Of a stretch of DNA of 64,000 nucleotides, positions 47,601-59,000 are shown piece after piece. The stretch is from Sthenelais limicola (Eukaryota; Annelida; Polychaeta; Phyllodocida; Sigalionidae): positions 10,146,406 to 10,210,405 of the forward strand of contig OW804098.1 in the NCBI GenBank assembly GCA_942159475.1, in the 5' to 3' direction. The notes beneath the pieces are model-generated. The model worked only from the letters and a program-made list of their open reading frames with translations, ran no database searches and was not told where the DNA came from. Position numbers and translations under genes: made by a program. Every line of letters starts with the position of its first letter. The stretch's first letter is position 1.

Positions 47601-50600
47601 GGGGAGGAGGAGGAGCAAGAGCAGGAGGTGGAGGAGAAGCAGGAGGAGGGGGGGAGGAAGAGCAGGAGAAGGTAGAGCAGGAGGAGGAGGAGGAGGAGGA
47701 GGAGGAGGAGGAGGAGGAGGAGGAGGAGAAGGAGGAGGAGGAGGAGAGACAGAGCAGGAGAGGAACAAAGCAAGAAAGGAGAGAGAAGTAGACCGACATT
47801 ATCAGGATGAAGTAGGCAGTCAGCACTCTGAAGAGACACCTCTTGATTCCTATTGCCAACTTCAAGATATTGATAAGCAACAATATCACACCTAGATCCG
47901 CATATATATCTATTTGTGACCAGTCATCTAATCTTTCTACCATCTACCTCCATGGTACCAATTCATGTTGGAAGCGGCTAAAACTGCCACGAGTATTTGG
48001 GTCAGATGTTCAGAAAATGTACAATTGGCAGCTGTACACATTTAGTAAATTCTGCTAAATAAGGCTGCAATGTGGTCAATATTAGGTAAATTCGAGTATA
48101 GTTGGCATTGCATTGATTCTAGCAATCTGTTTGGTTAGGTTGAACTGTATTTTGAACTTTAATTTCGTTTAAAATTTGGATTATTTTTGAAGATTGGCAA
48201 AGTTGAATTGTACATTTTCTAAAAATCAGACCCATTTATAACCTTGTCCTTTTAGTGTGGTACTACGAATAAATACTCAATAAAAGAGATCTCTTTTCCA
48301 TCATTTATCCTTATTCATGTCATTATCACAATGAGTCGTTTTCATTCTAGAAGCGCAAGAAGTTTGACTAAATCATTTAATATTGTGGACTTCCTTTCAG
48401 TATACCATTCAAAATTATTGTAATTTAAATTGTTTTTTTGTGAATAATTTTCAATTTAAAGAAAATATATCATTTGTAATGAATTAATGATAACAAATCA
48501 GAAAAGAGTATAACATAAACTACCAAATGAAATAAAAAAAACGCTTAATAAATATGTATTAAGTGATTACCAAACCGACCGCAACGAGTCCTGCATTGTT
48601 TTAGATAATTGTGTCTCAATTGTTTGCAGGTAAAGTCGTGTCTATATGGTATAAACTATATGTTAGAAACATGCAGGGAATACAGTCACGTCTCAGACCT
48701 TCTCACAACTTATTATCACTTAAACTTAAATAACCTATCGAGTATGACGCAGAAGTGTTATCACTGAATTATCTATAGGGTTGATTTGATTATTCAAAGT
48801 TAAAACGTGGCTGTATTGTGTGTATATCAGTGAGAAAGGTATCTGGACATCCCTTGAATTGTTCTATCATTGGGGAATATATTAAACCTGTCCCTATTAG
48901 GGGAGTTGCATGTGCCACTGCGCATGTCGCGTACAGTGCATCCTGGGATGGATTCTGATGAAATGTGACATACCGATATTTTGCAACGTTTTTATCGAAA
49001 ATTGCAAGAATGTTTTCAACAATATCACAGCTTGTATACATGATCTATGAAAACCAAATGCATGATGGGAAAGATAGGGACTTATGTAATGGAAACATGT
49101 ATAACACATGGATATTGACATTAGAAAACTGATAAATAGTCCATACTGAACATACTACAGTACTTTTTCTATAGATTTTATACTGTACCATTAGTCCCAT
49201 AATTCCATCCGAATTAAGATTCAAAATGGCGGCTATGCAAATCCCCTATTGTCTATCTGTCCCTCTCCCCCCCCTGTCTGTCTCCCTCCCTCCATACCCC
49301 CCCGCCCCCCCCCCTCTCTCTCTCTATCTCTCTGCTTCTTTCCTCTCTATCACTCGCTGTCTCTCTATCACCTTTCTCACTGGTCCTTATCATTGGGAAA
49401 TATGACAAGCATAACGTCCTTAATTCATTTAAATAAAGTTCTTAAAAGAAATAAGGAGAGTAGAATTAAAACATTGTGATGGCCATGCTGATGGTAATTA
49501 TCAAGAGATAGGGTGACAAGAAGAGGTACCAGCCTACCTGAGACCTGCTCTTATCAGTTGAACTTCTACCCACCCACCTATCCTCTCTCTCTCTCCCTCC
49601 CTTCTCTCTCTCCCTTCTCTCTCTCCCCTCTCTATCCCCCTCCCTCTCTCTGCTCTCCTTTCTCTCTATGTCCCCTCCCCTCCCTCTCTATCCCCTCTCT
49701 ATCCCTCTCTCTCTATCTCTCTCCCTCTCTCTCTCTATCCCCTCCCTATCCCCCTCCCTCTCTCTGCTCTCCTTTCTCTCTCTATCCCCTCTCTCTCCTT
49801 TCTCTCTATGTCCCCTCCCCTCCATCTCTCTCCCACTCCCCCTCTTTCTCTCCCTCCCTCTATCTCTCTTCCCTCTCTCTCTCCCTTCTCTCTCTCCCTC
49901 TCTCTCTTTGTCCCCTCTCTATCCCCCTCCCTCTCTCTGCTCTCCTTTCTCTCTCTATCCCCTCTCTCTCCTTTCTCTCTATGTCCCCACCCCTCCCTCT
50001 CTCTCCCACTCCCCCTCTTTCTCTCCCTCCCTCTATCTCTCTTCTCTTTCTCTCCCTTCCTCTCTCTCTCCCTCCCTTCTCTCTCTCCCTCTCTCTCTCT
50101 ATCCCCCTCCCTCTCTCTGCTCTCCTTTCTCGCTCTATCCCCTCTCTCTCCTTTCTCTCTATGTCCCCTCCCCTCTCTCTCTCTCTCCTACTCCCCCTCT
50201 CTCTCTCCCTCCCTCTATCTCTCTTCCCTCTCTCTCTCTCTCTCTTCCTCCCCCTCTCTCTCTTCTCTCTCCCTTTTTCTCCTCTCTCTCCCCATCTCCC
50301 CTCTCTTCCTCAGATGTAGCGACCCTGCCACAAGCGAACAAGACAATATCTAGGAGAAGTCGAGTCGAGACATGGCAAAAACACAAAAAAGAGATCATCC
50401 CAATCTATTCCTGCAATACTTCGATGTAACTTTCATCTCATCTTGATGATACTTTAGTACTATTATAATATGAGGTATTGAATAAAAACAAACTCATTGA
50501 AGCTGCACTAAAGCTATGTGGAGTAGAATTGTGCCTATTGAGGGGCCGACTGTTGGGTAACCATCAAGGGCCAGGGTGACAAGAGGTGCCTCTTCAACCA

Positions 50601-52192
50601 CACAAAGCCTCCCGCATATCTACACTTATCAACTGCACCAATAGTTTGTTACAGAATGGGTTAGTTCGTCAGAACATGTACAATAGGGGATTTGCATAGA
50701 CGCCATTTTGAATCTTGATTTGCATGGTATTATGGGACTAATTGTACTGTGCAAAATATATAGAAAACATATCATGTTAAGCATGGAATATGAATTGGTG
50801 CTCCAATGTATATACCCGTGTGTTATGTATGTCTCCATGCCTCCATCTTTCCCATCATGCATTTGGTTTTCATAGATCATTTTCATAAGCTATGATATTG
50901 GTGAAAACATTGTTGCAATTTTAGATAAAAATGTTGCCAAATATTTGTATGTCAGATTTGAACTGAATCCATCCCAGGATGCGCTGTAACAGACATGCGC
51001 AGTGAGACATGCAACTCCGCTATTCGCCTTCACAAATCCTCTCAAATAACCCAAATTCGATACGAAAATGAACTTCTAAATCAAGTTAAATATAAATGAA
51101 GAGATGTTTTGAATTAACGCATATAATTATATGAATTTACCAAATATCCTCAGATGTTTTCATTTTCAGGCAAATTTCGCAGAATGTACTAAATATGATG
51201 TGTTAAGAGACAAATTAGTCATGCGTCGCTTTAATTGATATTTTAAAAATTGTTTTAGTCAAAATAGGATCTCTCACTAAAAAAAGATTTCTTTGTAGAC
51301 ACGTTCTCATATTTTGGGTATCTAGACCGCAAATTTCCAGACTGTGTATTAATCATATCCTCTCGTTTCTAAGGCCAGTAGATTTAGCTACTATTAGATA
51401 TTTTACCAATAATTATCCACTTATTACAACCTTTTTGTTTTAAAAAAAACCCCATAAAATATAGAAATACTTTTTCAATTTTCTAAATGTCAATATCGTG
51501 GGAATCCACTTGATCTCATCTTTTCAAATATGATACCTTCGACTTTCTGTGAAACACACAAATGTGTATAACGGCCGATTGTACATTTTCTGCTGCCCTG
51601 ACCCACATTCATTTATTACAAGTTGCTGTAGACGGGTACAAGAGGTGCCTCTTCAGTGGGCTTTGTGTGATAAGGACCAGTGGGAACGTGCAGGGTGGGT
51701 GGGTGGGTGGGAACGTGCAGGGTGGGTGGGTGGGAACGTGCAGGGTGGGTGGGTGGGAACACGCAGGGTGGGTGGGTGGGAACACGCAGGGTGGGTGGGT
51801 GGGAACACGCAGGGTGGGTGGGTGGGAACGCACAGGGTGGGTGGGTGGGAACGCACAGGGTGGGTGGGTGGGAACGCACAGGGTGGGTGGGTGGGAACGC
51901 ACAGGGTGGGTGGGTGGGAACGCACAGGGTGGGTGGGTGGAAACGCAGAGGGTGGGTGGGTGGGAACGCAGAGGGTGGGTGGGTGGGAACGCAGAGGGTG
52001 GGTGGGTGGGAACGCACAGGGTAATCTGTGACCATGCGATAGCCTCAGACGCACAGGGTGCAAGTGGTGCCTCTTCAGGCTGCCGAATTCCCTTTATACT
52101 CTGTATTTAGTATTAATTATTAGACATACATGCCGCGAAAATATTACATATGTGTAATTCCCCGTTTATAATCCGTATCTAGTATTAATTAT

Positions 52193-52250
<58 letters not shown>

Positions 52251-52392
52251 GAGAGGGAGAGAGAGGGAGAGAGAGAGAGAGGGAGAGAGAGAGAGGGAGA
52301 GAGAGAGGGAGAGAGAGAGAGGGAGAGAGAGAGAGAAAGCCTCTTCAGACTGCCTAATTCCCCCTTTATAATCCGTATCTAGTATTAATTAT

Positions 52393-52440
<48 letters not shown>

Positions 52441-52972
52441 GCGCCTCTTCAGGCTACCTAATTCACCGTTTATAATCCGTATCTAGTATTAATTATTAGG
52501 CATACATGCCGCGAAAATATGTACATATGTGTAGCATGTGTGGTACGGAATGTTGTGTGATTTAAACACGCATACAGAGGGGGCAGATGGGACAAATAGA
52601 TAGAGAGGGGGAGAGGGAGGAAGAGGTAGAGAGGGAAAGGGAGAGAGAGGAAGGGGGAGAGAGAGGAAAAGGGGGAGAGAGAGGAAAAGGGGAGAGAGAG
52701 GAAGAGGGAGAGAGAAATGGAGAGGGAGAGCGAAAGGGGACGAGAGGCGAGGGAGGGAGTGAGGGAGCAAAGAGAGGGAGAGAGAGACAGAGAAAGAGGG
52801 AGAGGGAGGCGGAAGAGAGAGAAGGCAGGACGAGAGAGAAGGAGATGGACAGACAGAGAGAGAGAGCGAGAGAGCTAGAGACAGAGAGAGAGAAAGAGAG
52901 AGGGAGAGAGAGAGGGAGAGACAGAGAGGGACAGAGACAGAGAAACAGACAGAGAAAGAGAGAGGGAGAGAG

Positions 52973-53023
<51 letters not shown>

Positions 53024-56000
53024 ACAGAGGGGAGAGAGACAGAGAAACAGACAGAGAAAGAGAGTCCGAGGGAGGTGGGGATAGTGGTGGAGAAGAGGGT
53101 ACATATCAGCACCATCAATATATGATCTAGCAATAAGCCTGACTCACATAAGCCATGTTGGGCGTGTGCATGGAATACTCACATAAGCCATGTTGGGTGT
53201 GTGCATGGAATACTCACATAAGCCATGTTGGGTGTGTGCATGGAATACTCACATAAGCCATGTTGGGCGTGTGCATGGAATACTCACATAAGCCATGTTG
53301 GGCGTGTGCATGGAATACTCAGCAGCTTTGTAACCAAACGCGAAGGCGCCCACCACTGTCAGCACAAAGTTGATGACCGTCAGGAGCTGGTTGTTCATCT
53401 GTTTAACTGTTGGAAAGATAAACAACACAGATAAATACACATGTATATGCTGAAACATGTGAACAAATATGTTCAGTGATATACCTGTCTGTTTAATAAT
53501 ATGTGTTTATCCATGTAATGCTACCCTCAATGTTAGTAGAAATGTCTAGAAATCAACATGTTGTTTTCGACAATCGACGTAATATAAGATTTGTAGCGTC
53601 TTCACTTAATAAATATGGAGAATTTTACTTAATGTAGAGAATATCCATGATATTATAAATCTAGGTGAATATTCACATTAATCAATTCTCTTATATTTAA
53701 GACAAAAATGAGGCTCAAAAGTTCAACATAACCAAGCAGATTTGTTTTCAATCAACGCAATATCGACTAAAATATACCTAATATTTAGTATTTTCAGCCT
53801 AATTTACTGAAAGTGTAGGGCTGCCAATTGTACATTTCTATGCAATCTGACCCATATAGTGCAGCTTTGATAAGTGAAAGCGTCAAACACATGATCTAGA
53901 GTAACGAAGGTAACGAGCAAGATAGGTGAGACCATATGTATGATATTATTTAGACTGGAAATATGAAAATGTATAGCAGAGGTAATTTTTTAGGGAAAGG
54001 ACGAGTACAAAGAAAATGTAAGTTTTGAAGATACAGGGTTTGGGGAATGTTTTATTATACCTGTATTTTGTTTATAATGACCGAAAACAAAATATGCGGT
54101 CTTTTTGATTAAAGGTATGTCTAAAATTCGTGTCTTTATGTTTTCTATAATAATTTTTAAATCAGATTTGTATAAACAGGCCACACTTGAAAGTATCCAT
54201 GGTGGACAAAGTGTATTTACATTCGAAATTTATTTAAATGTCTTGGCCGTAAAAGAAATAATAAAAAAAAAAGAAAAAAAAAGAGTAAAATAAATCAAGA
54301 ATATATTTACCTTCTTGTCCTATGCTTAAATTACCCTCCACACCCTTTATTGCCTGTAAAATAACATTTTCTTAGATTTATTATTATTATCAGATTTTTA
54401 TTTCAATACTTTTCCTTTTCATACATATGATATCAGTTTTACAATGTCATATATACAATATGTTATGTGTTTCAGGAAAATGAGTCATACGTCGCAAAAA
54501 ATAGATTTTGAGATACCATTATATTTGACAGGTTGAGGATGAGACCAAGCCGATTCCAATGATAGTAAACAGTCTAATAATCAAATAAGTATTTCTAGAT
54601 TTTAAGTTTGATATTTTCGTTTTTGAGAACAAAAGTTTCCAATATTTCTGGGGGTCAATAAACAGTAAAGTAACTAAATGTAGTCCATATAAGGACCTTT
54701 AAAACGAAAGGATATATTACATAGATTGTCCTGAAATTTGAGACATCGATTCATATAGCTACAAGTGATAAACCCTCCAAAAATTAGAACATTCCAATAA
54801 TGTGATCTTGTGAAAAAAACACTTTGAAAAATATCAATTTTCGCGACTTATGACTCATTTTCCTGAAACACAACACAAATGAGATAAGAATATTTAGAAA
54901 CACGTTCACAACATCACAGTTATATTTCACATTTTCGGGAGTACTTTGTATAATATTGAATTTAAAATATGGTGGAGAAAATGGAGATTCAATCCCCAAC
55001 CCGCCAGTAGGAGAGATGAAAACTTATCAATTGTCAAAAGTCATGTGTAATCTTAAACATAAGTCAGGGGAAATTTTAATTTAACTTAAATAATTTGGTT
55101 ACAAGGAAGGAGGAGAAATTCCAGAAATAAGCGATTTTTTAAAAGCGAATTTTCATTCGTTCTATTGTATCACAGAGTTATCGTAAAGCGTTTAACGTAG
55201 GTGTATTGTAAAATGTTCTCAAATTTGCAAAGTAAATTAAGTATGTGGAGATATATATAAAATGTTAGTGGCCAATAAAAATATTTAAAACAAAAGAATA
55301 TATTTGAACAATATACATGTATACCATCATGTACCAATACAGAAAACAAATGTTTTGGCCATTTTTCTATCTAGTATGACCTCTGCTATTTTATCATGTT
55401 TGTCAACCGCAATAGGGGCATGTAAACCAATAGAGAGATATCGACATGATGCAGGTCCTGTGTATTCCATAGATTTGATCAGATCTACTAGAGTACATGG
55501 CGACACCTGCTGTTTTACAACGAAACTACATAATTTCAGACAATATACCGGTACAATTCGCCTTCCTTAATAAATAGCTAACATTTAAAAAAACAAAAAC
55601 ATTTAAGACAGCGATGAGATTCAAAATACATACATAAGTAACTTTCCCTTGTGGTAAAATGAATAATACTTTGTTTCATACTAACTCCTAAATTTATATT
55701 TCGTACTTATTTTTTTCACTACCACATATAATTGTTGCACATGTATTAGGGTTGCTTGTAGGGTCATGCCAAAAGTACTGAACATTTCCGGGGGGAAAGT
55801 ACACCTATTACCGGTACAGATTATTTTAAACTGATTTTAAGTTAAACATTTGGATGACCAAAGACAATTAGATTTTCAAAATTTTAATTTTGACGAAATT
55901 TGGCCAATGAGATTTTGAGAATTCTTTGACGTAATTTTGTTGTAATACATGCTGTGAATGCTTCTCGTTGCCTTGTCTGTCTTCCTCTTGACAGGTTTCG

Positions 56001-59000
56001 GGGCTTAGACTGTACCTGGTGTTGTTCAAGAGGTGCCCCAGGTGATCATAAATAGTCGAAATTGGGGGAGATTGGACAGGTTTTTTTTAAAAAGTTTTCG
56101 AAAATAAATATTACAGCAGAAACTGTGAAGACCTGCATGACTGTGTGACACTGTGTGACAGTGTGTGACAGTGTAGCTATTTACCTTGATGTCCACATTC
56201 TTGGTCATTGCTGCATATTCCCGGTTGGCTTCCTGTGCCTTCAGTTTCTGGATTCTCTCTTCCAACTCTGGGTTCTGTGCACAATACAAGCAAGTGTCAG
56301 TCATGGAGAAAACAATAAAGGTCAATGTTGAACTACACAATGAATGAATGAATGATTGAATGAATGATTGAATGAATGAATGAATGAATGAATGAATGAA
56401 TGAATGATTGAATGAATGTATGAGTGAATGAATGAATGAATGAATGAATGAATGAATGTATGAGTGAATGAATGAATGAATGAATGAATGTATGAGTGAA
56501 TGAATGAATGCATGAATGAATGAATGAATGTATGAATGAATGAATGAATGAATGAGTGAATGAATAAATGAATGAGTGAATGAATGAATGAATGAATGAA
56601 ATTTATTTCTTTATTTCATACTCTGCTAAGAATGGGTTACAGGTTTCTGAAAAGCATACATATAGAGCTTTCTAACTAAGAGAAAAAAAATAAAACATAG
56701 CCTCAACTTTTGTTTATTGCTTTCCATGTGTCCACACACGGAAGTCATTAGAGGTCCACAAATATGTTATTTAGGTGAATGTATTCATGATATTCATCCC
56801 CTGATTCAACAACAAACTTGAATCATTTCTAATAAAGTGAAAACATTTAAGGGAAATTTACCATCCTAGTAAATGATATTGTAGGTATAACGTTATCTAG
56901 ATAGACTTCTATACTAATGTAGATACAAAATATCATATTATTTCCCAAATACACAAGTTTAAACTTACCCGAGGTGGAAGTTCAACTTTCGGAAGAAAAA
57001 TGTCGCTTCCCTCAAGAAGTTCATGAAGATATAAACTACCTGTGAAAAGTACACAACAGAAAATATTATAACTTCAGAAAAAAACAAAACCTTTATCTTT
57101 ATCTTATTAACAAAGGACGGATATTGTTACAAATAGCCAAGTAATGCTTAGGGATATTTGGAAATTAAATTATTAATATTATAAGTAACGCAGTTTCATA
57201 GGGTATACAATGTAACACAACAAATCTATTTTGTTATAGTTCTTAATGAAAACAAGTTTGAAAGTATATAGCCGAAAGGTAAGCAATTATTTTAAAATAC
57301 TTTTTATTAACAGGGTAAAATACATAGCTAAGGGATTTATTGATGTAAAACTCGGGTTAGTTTGGTAGCAACTCGGTGACAGGGAAACACGGGATAAGTT
57401 GGCCATGTTATTTTCCAGCACAAGTTGGGGAAGGTCACTACAACTCTCCAAATAGCAAGCTTCAATTCTTTGCAGTTAAGGGCAAAAGCTATGAACGATA
57501 TAGGGTCTGCCAAATTGAGTGTGTTTGGGGGTCGTGACCTAGGTGTGAGTGTGTTAGGGGGGGGGGGGCTAACAGGTTGCTTTACGCCCTATTTTTACAC
57601 CATACTTTCTTATATTTTTGCTCATATTAGGGTGAAAGAGGAAACACGCTAACGGGATGCGATACTCCTCGACTTAGCAGTGGGAGGGGAGATCTTGAAA
57701 ATGTGAAAACTGTTTTTTTTTTTACACTGGGGTTGGAAAGCAATGCCGGCTGATGTTTTGTGAAATTTATTTCAAAACTATATTTTTCGACTTTAATGAA
57801 TGAAGATATTTGCTTCACTTTAATGTAGACGTGTTGACAATCATATTCGTGTGTTTATTTCTGGATATTTGTGCCATTAGACCGGACAACTACTAGGAGT
57901 TGAAAAGTACCATACTTTTAGAAAAAGGATTTTGGGGAATAACCGGGCAAATTCTATTGGAAAAACCTATTATTCTTCCTTTAATAAACATGTTTAGGAA
58001 AACATATTTCTGGAGGGTAACTATAGTTGGAAATATGTTGTTACCTTTAAGGCAACCATGTATTTTTATCATGATTTGACAGACCCTGTAAGGAGAGGCG
58101 TAATTAGAGGTAATGTCTTGGAGCTAATCAGGGTTATTTATACCACACTTGTATCACATATATATATGATCCTTCTCACTAAAAGTGCAAACTTTAAGCA
58201 ATCTATCTCGGAGTACCGTCACACAACCTGTTACTGAGACAATAATAGTTGTTTTTATATAATTCAACCCAGAACCAGATTTATTAGCACTCTTGCTTAA
58301 AAAAAGAAACACAAGTTTATTTTCCAAACATCTTAATGGGGGTTGATTATAAGCTATTATATCAGTATAATTCCTTGGTTATGCTATATAATGGCTTGCT
58401 TTGTCAGTATGTATTTTATTATAGGGGAGAGGAGGTAAATAAGGTACAGTCTGCTTTTGCCACCTTCACCAAGTAAAGCGAGATCCCACATAGCAATTTA
58501 TAAATAATATACCAAAATATATATACTTCCTCAGTAAGTTAAGGCATCTATATTGTTTTACACAATATTGTTTTACACAATCCTAATAATATATATGTAT
58601 TCCCTAATAACCATCTTCTTTGAATATAACCTTATAAGTTCAAAATACTGAAAATGCACAATAAAAAAATGTCCTACTTTAATAAATAATTTACATGCTT
58701 GACCATTATATATATATACCACTCATACCTGATTATTACAATAAGACATGAAATTGAAAAATAACAAAAAAAATCTATCTAACATATTAACAATGAATAT
58801 TAGTCATTATCATAAATATATATATAATCATAAATATTAAGTACACTTCATCCATGTTACTTGATTGGGAAAATAAAATGTCCTGGGCTGTCAAACTTAA
58901 AGCCCAGTGTCCACTGAGACGATTATTTCGATGGGGGAAGTCAGGGGAGAAACAGAGGGTAGTCAGGTCAGTGGAGGAGAAACAGAGGGCAGTCAGGCCA

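Larger units (their letters stand above)
50658..51604 (+). mobile_element. RptA element with two nested insertions
   Basis: Left end GGGTTAGTTCGTCAGAACAT, right end TTCTGCTGCCCTGACCC. Interrupted by RptC (50682-51024) and RptB (51195-51560). Confidence 0.7.
44735..53287 (-). other. TMEM199: TMEM199 intron 5, dominated by low-complexity blocks
   Basis: This 8.55-kb intron holds alternating GA-rich and CT-rich blocks (45452-46110, 46735-47030, 47131-47780, 49255-49375, 49581-50320, 52195-53085), a G-rich 23-bp minisatellite (51682-52021), RptA and RptC copies, and a compound nest at 50658-51604. No exon was found inside; the long open frames here are repeat artefacts. Confidence 0.8.

Noticed and set aside
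47091..47895. Open frames encoding poly-Leu, poly-Ser, poly-Pro, poly-Gly, poly-Glu and poly-Arg
   Set aside because: Triplet GGA repeat read in all six frames; no family similarity.
49513..50429. Long Ser/Leu/Pro open frames on the plus strand
   Set aside because: CT-rich repeat artefact within the same intron.
51682..52021. CRISPR-like regular array
   Set aside because: The units are contiguous with no unique spacers, and the genome is eukaryotic. The same applies to the 30-bp, 35-bp and 53-bp arrays.
51549..52110. Open frames with regular GGWVG or PTHPP repeats
   Set aside because: Produced by the 23-bp minisatellite; all frames open, no domain.
52489..53133. Long Ser/Leu-rich open frames
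   Set aside because: GA-repeat artefact.
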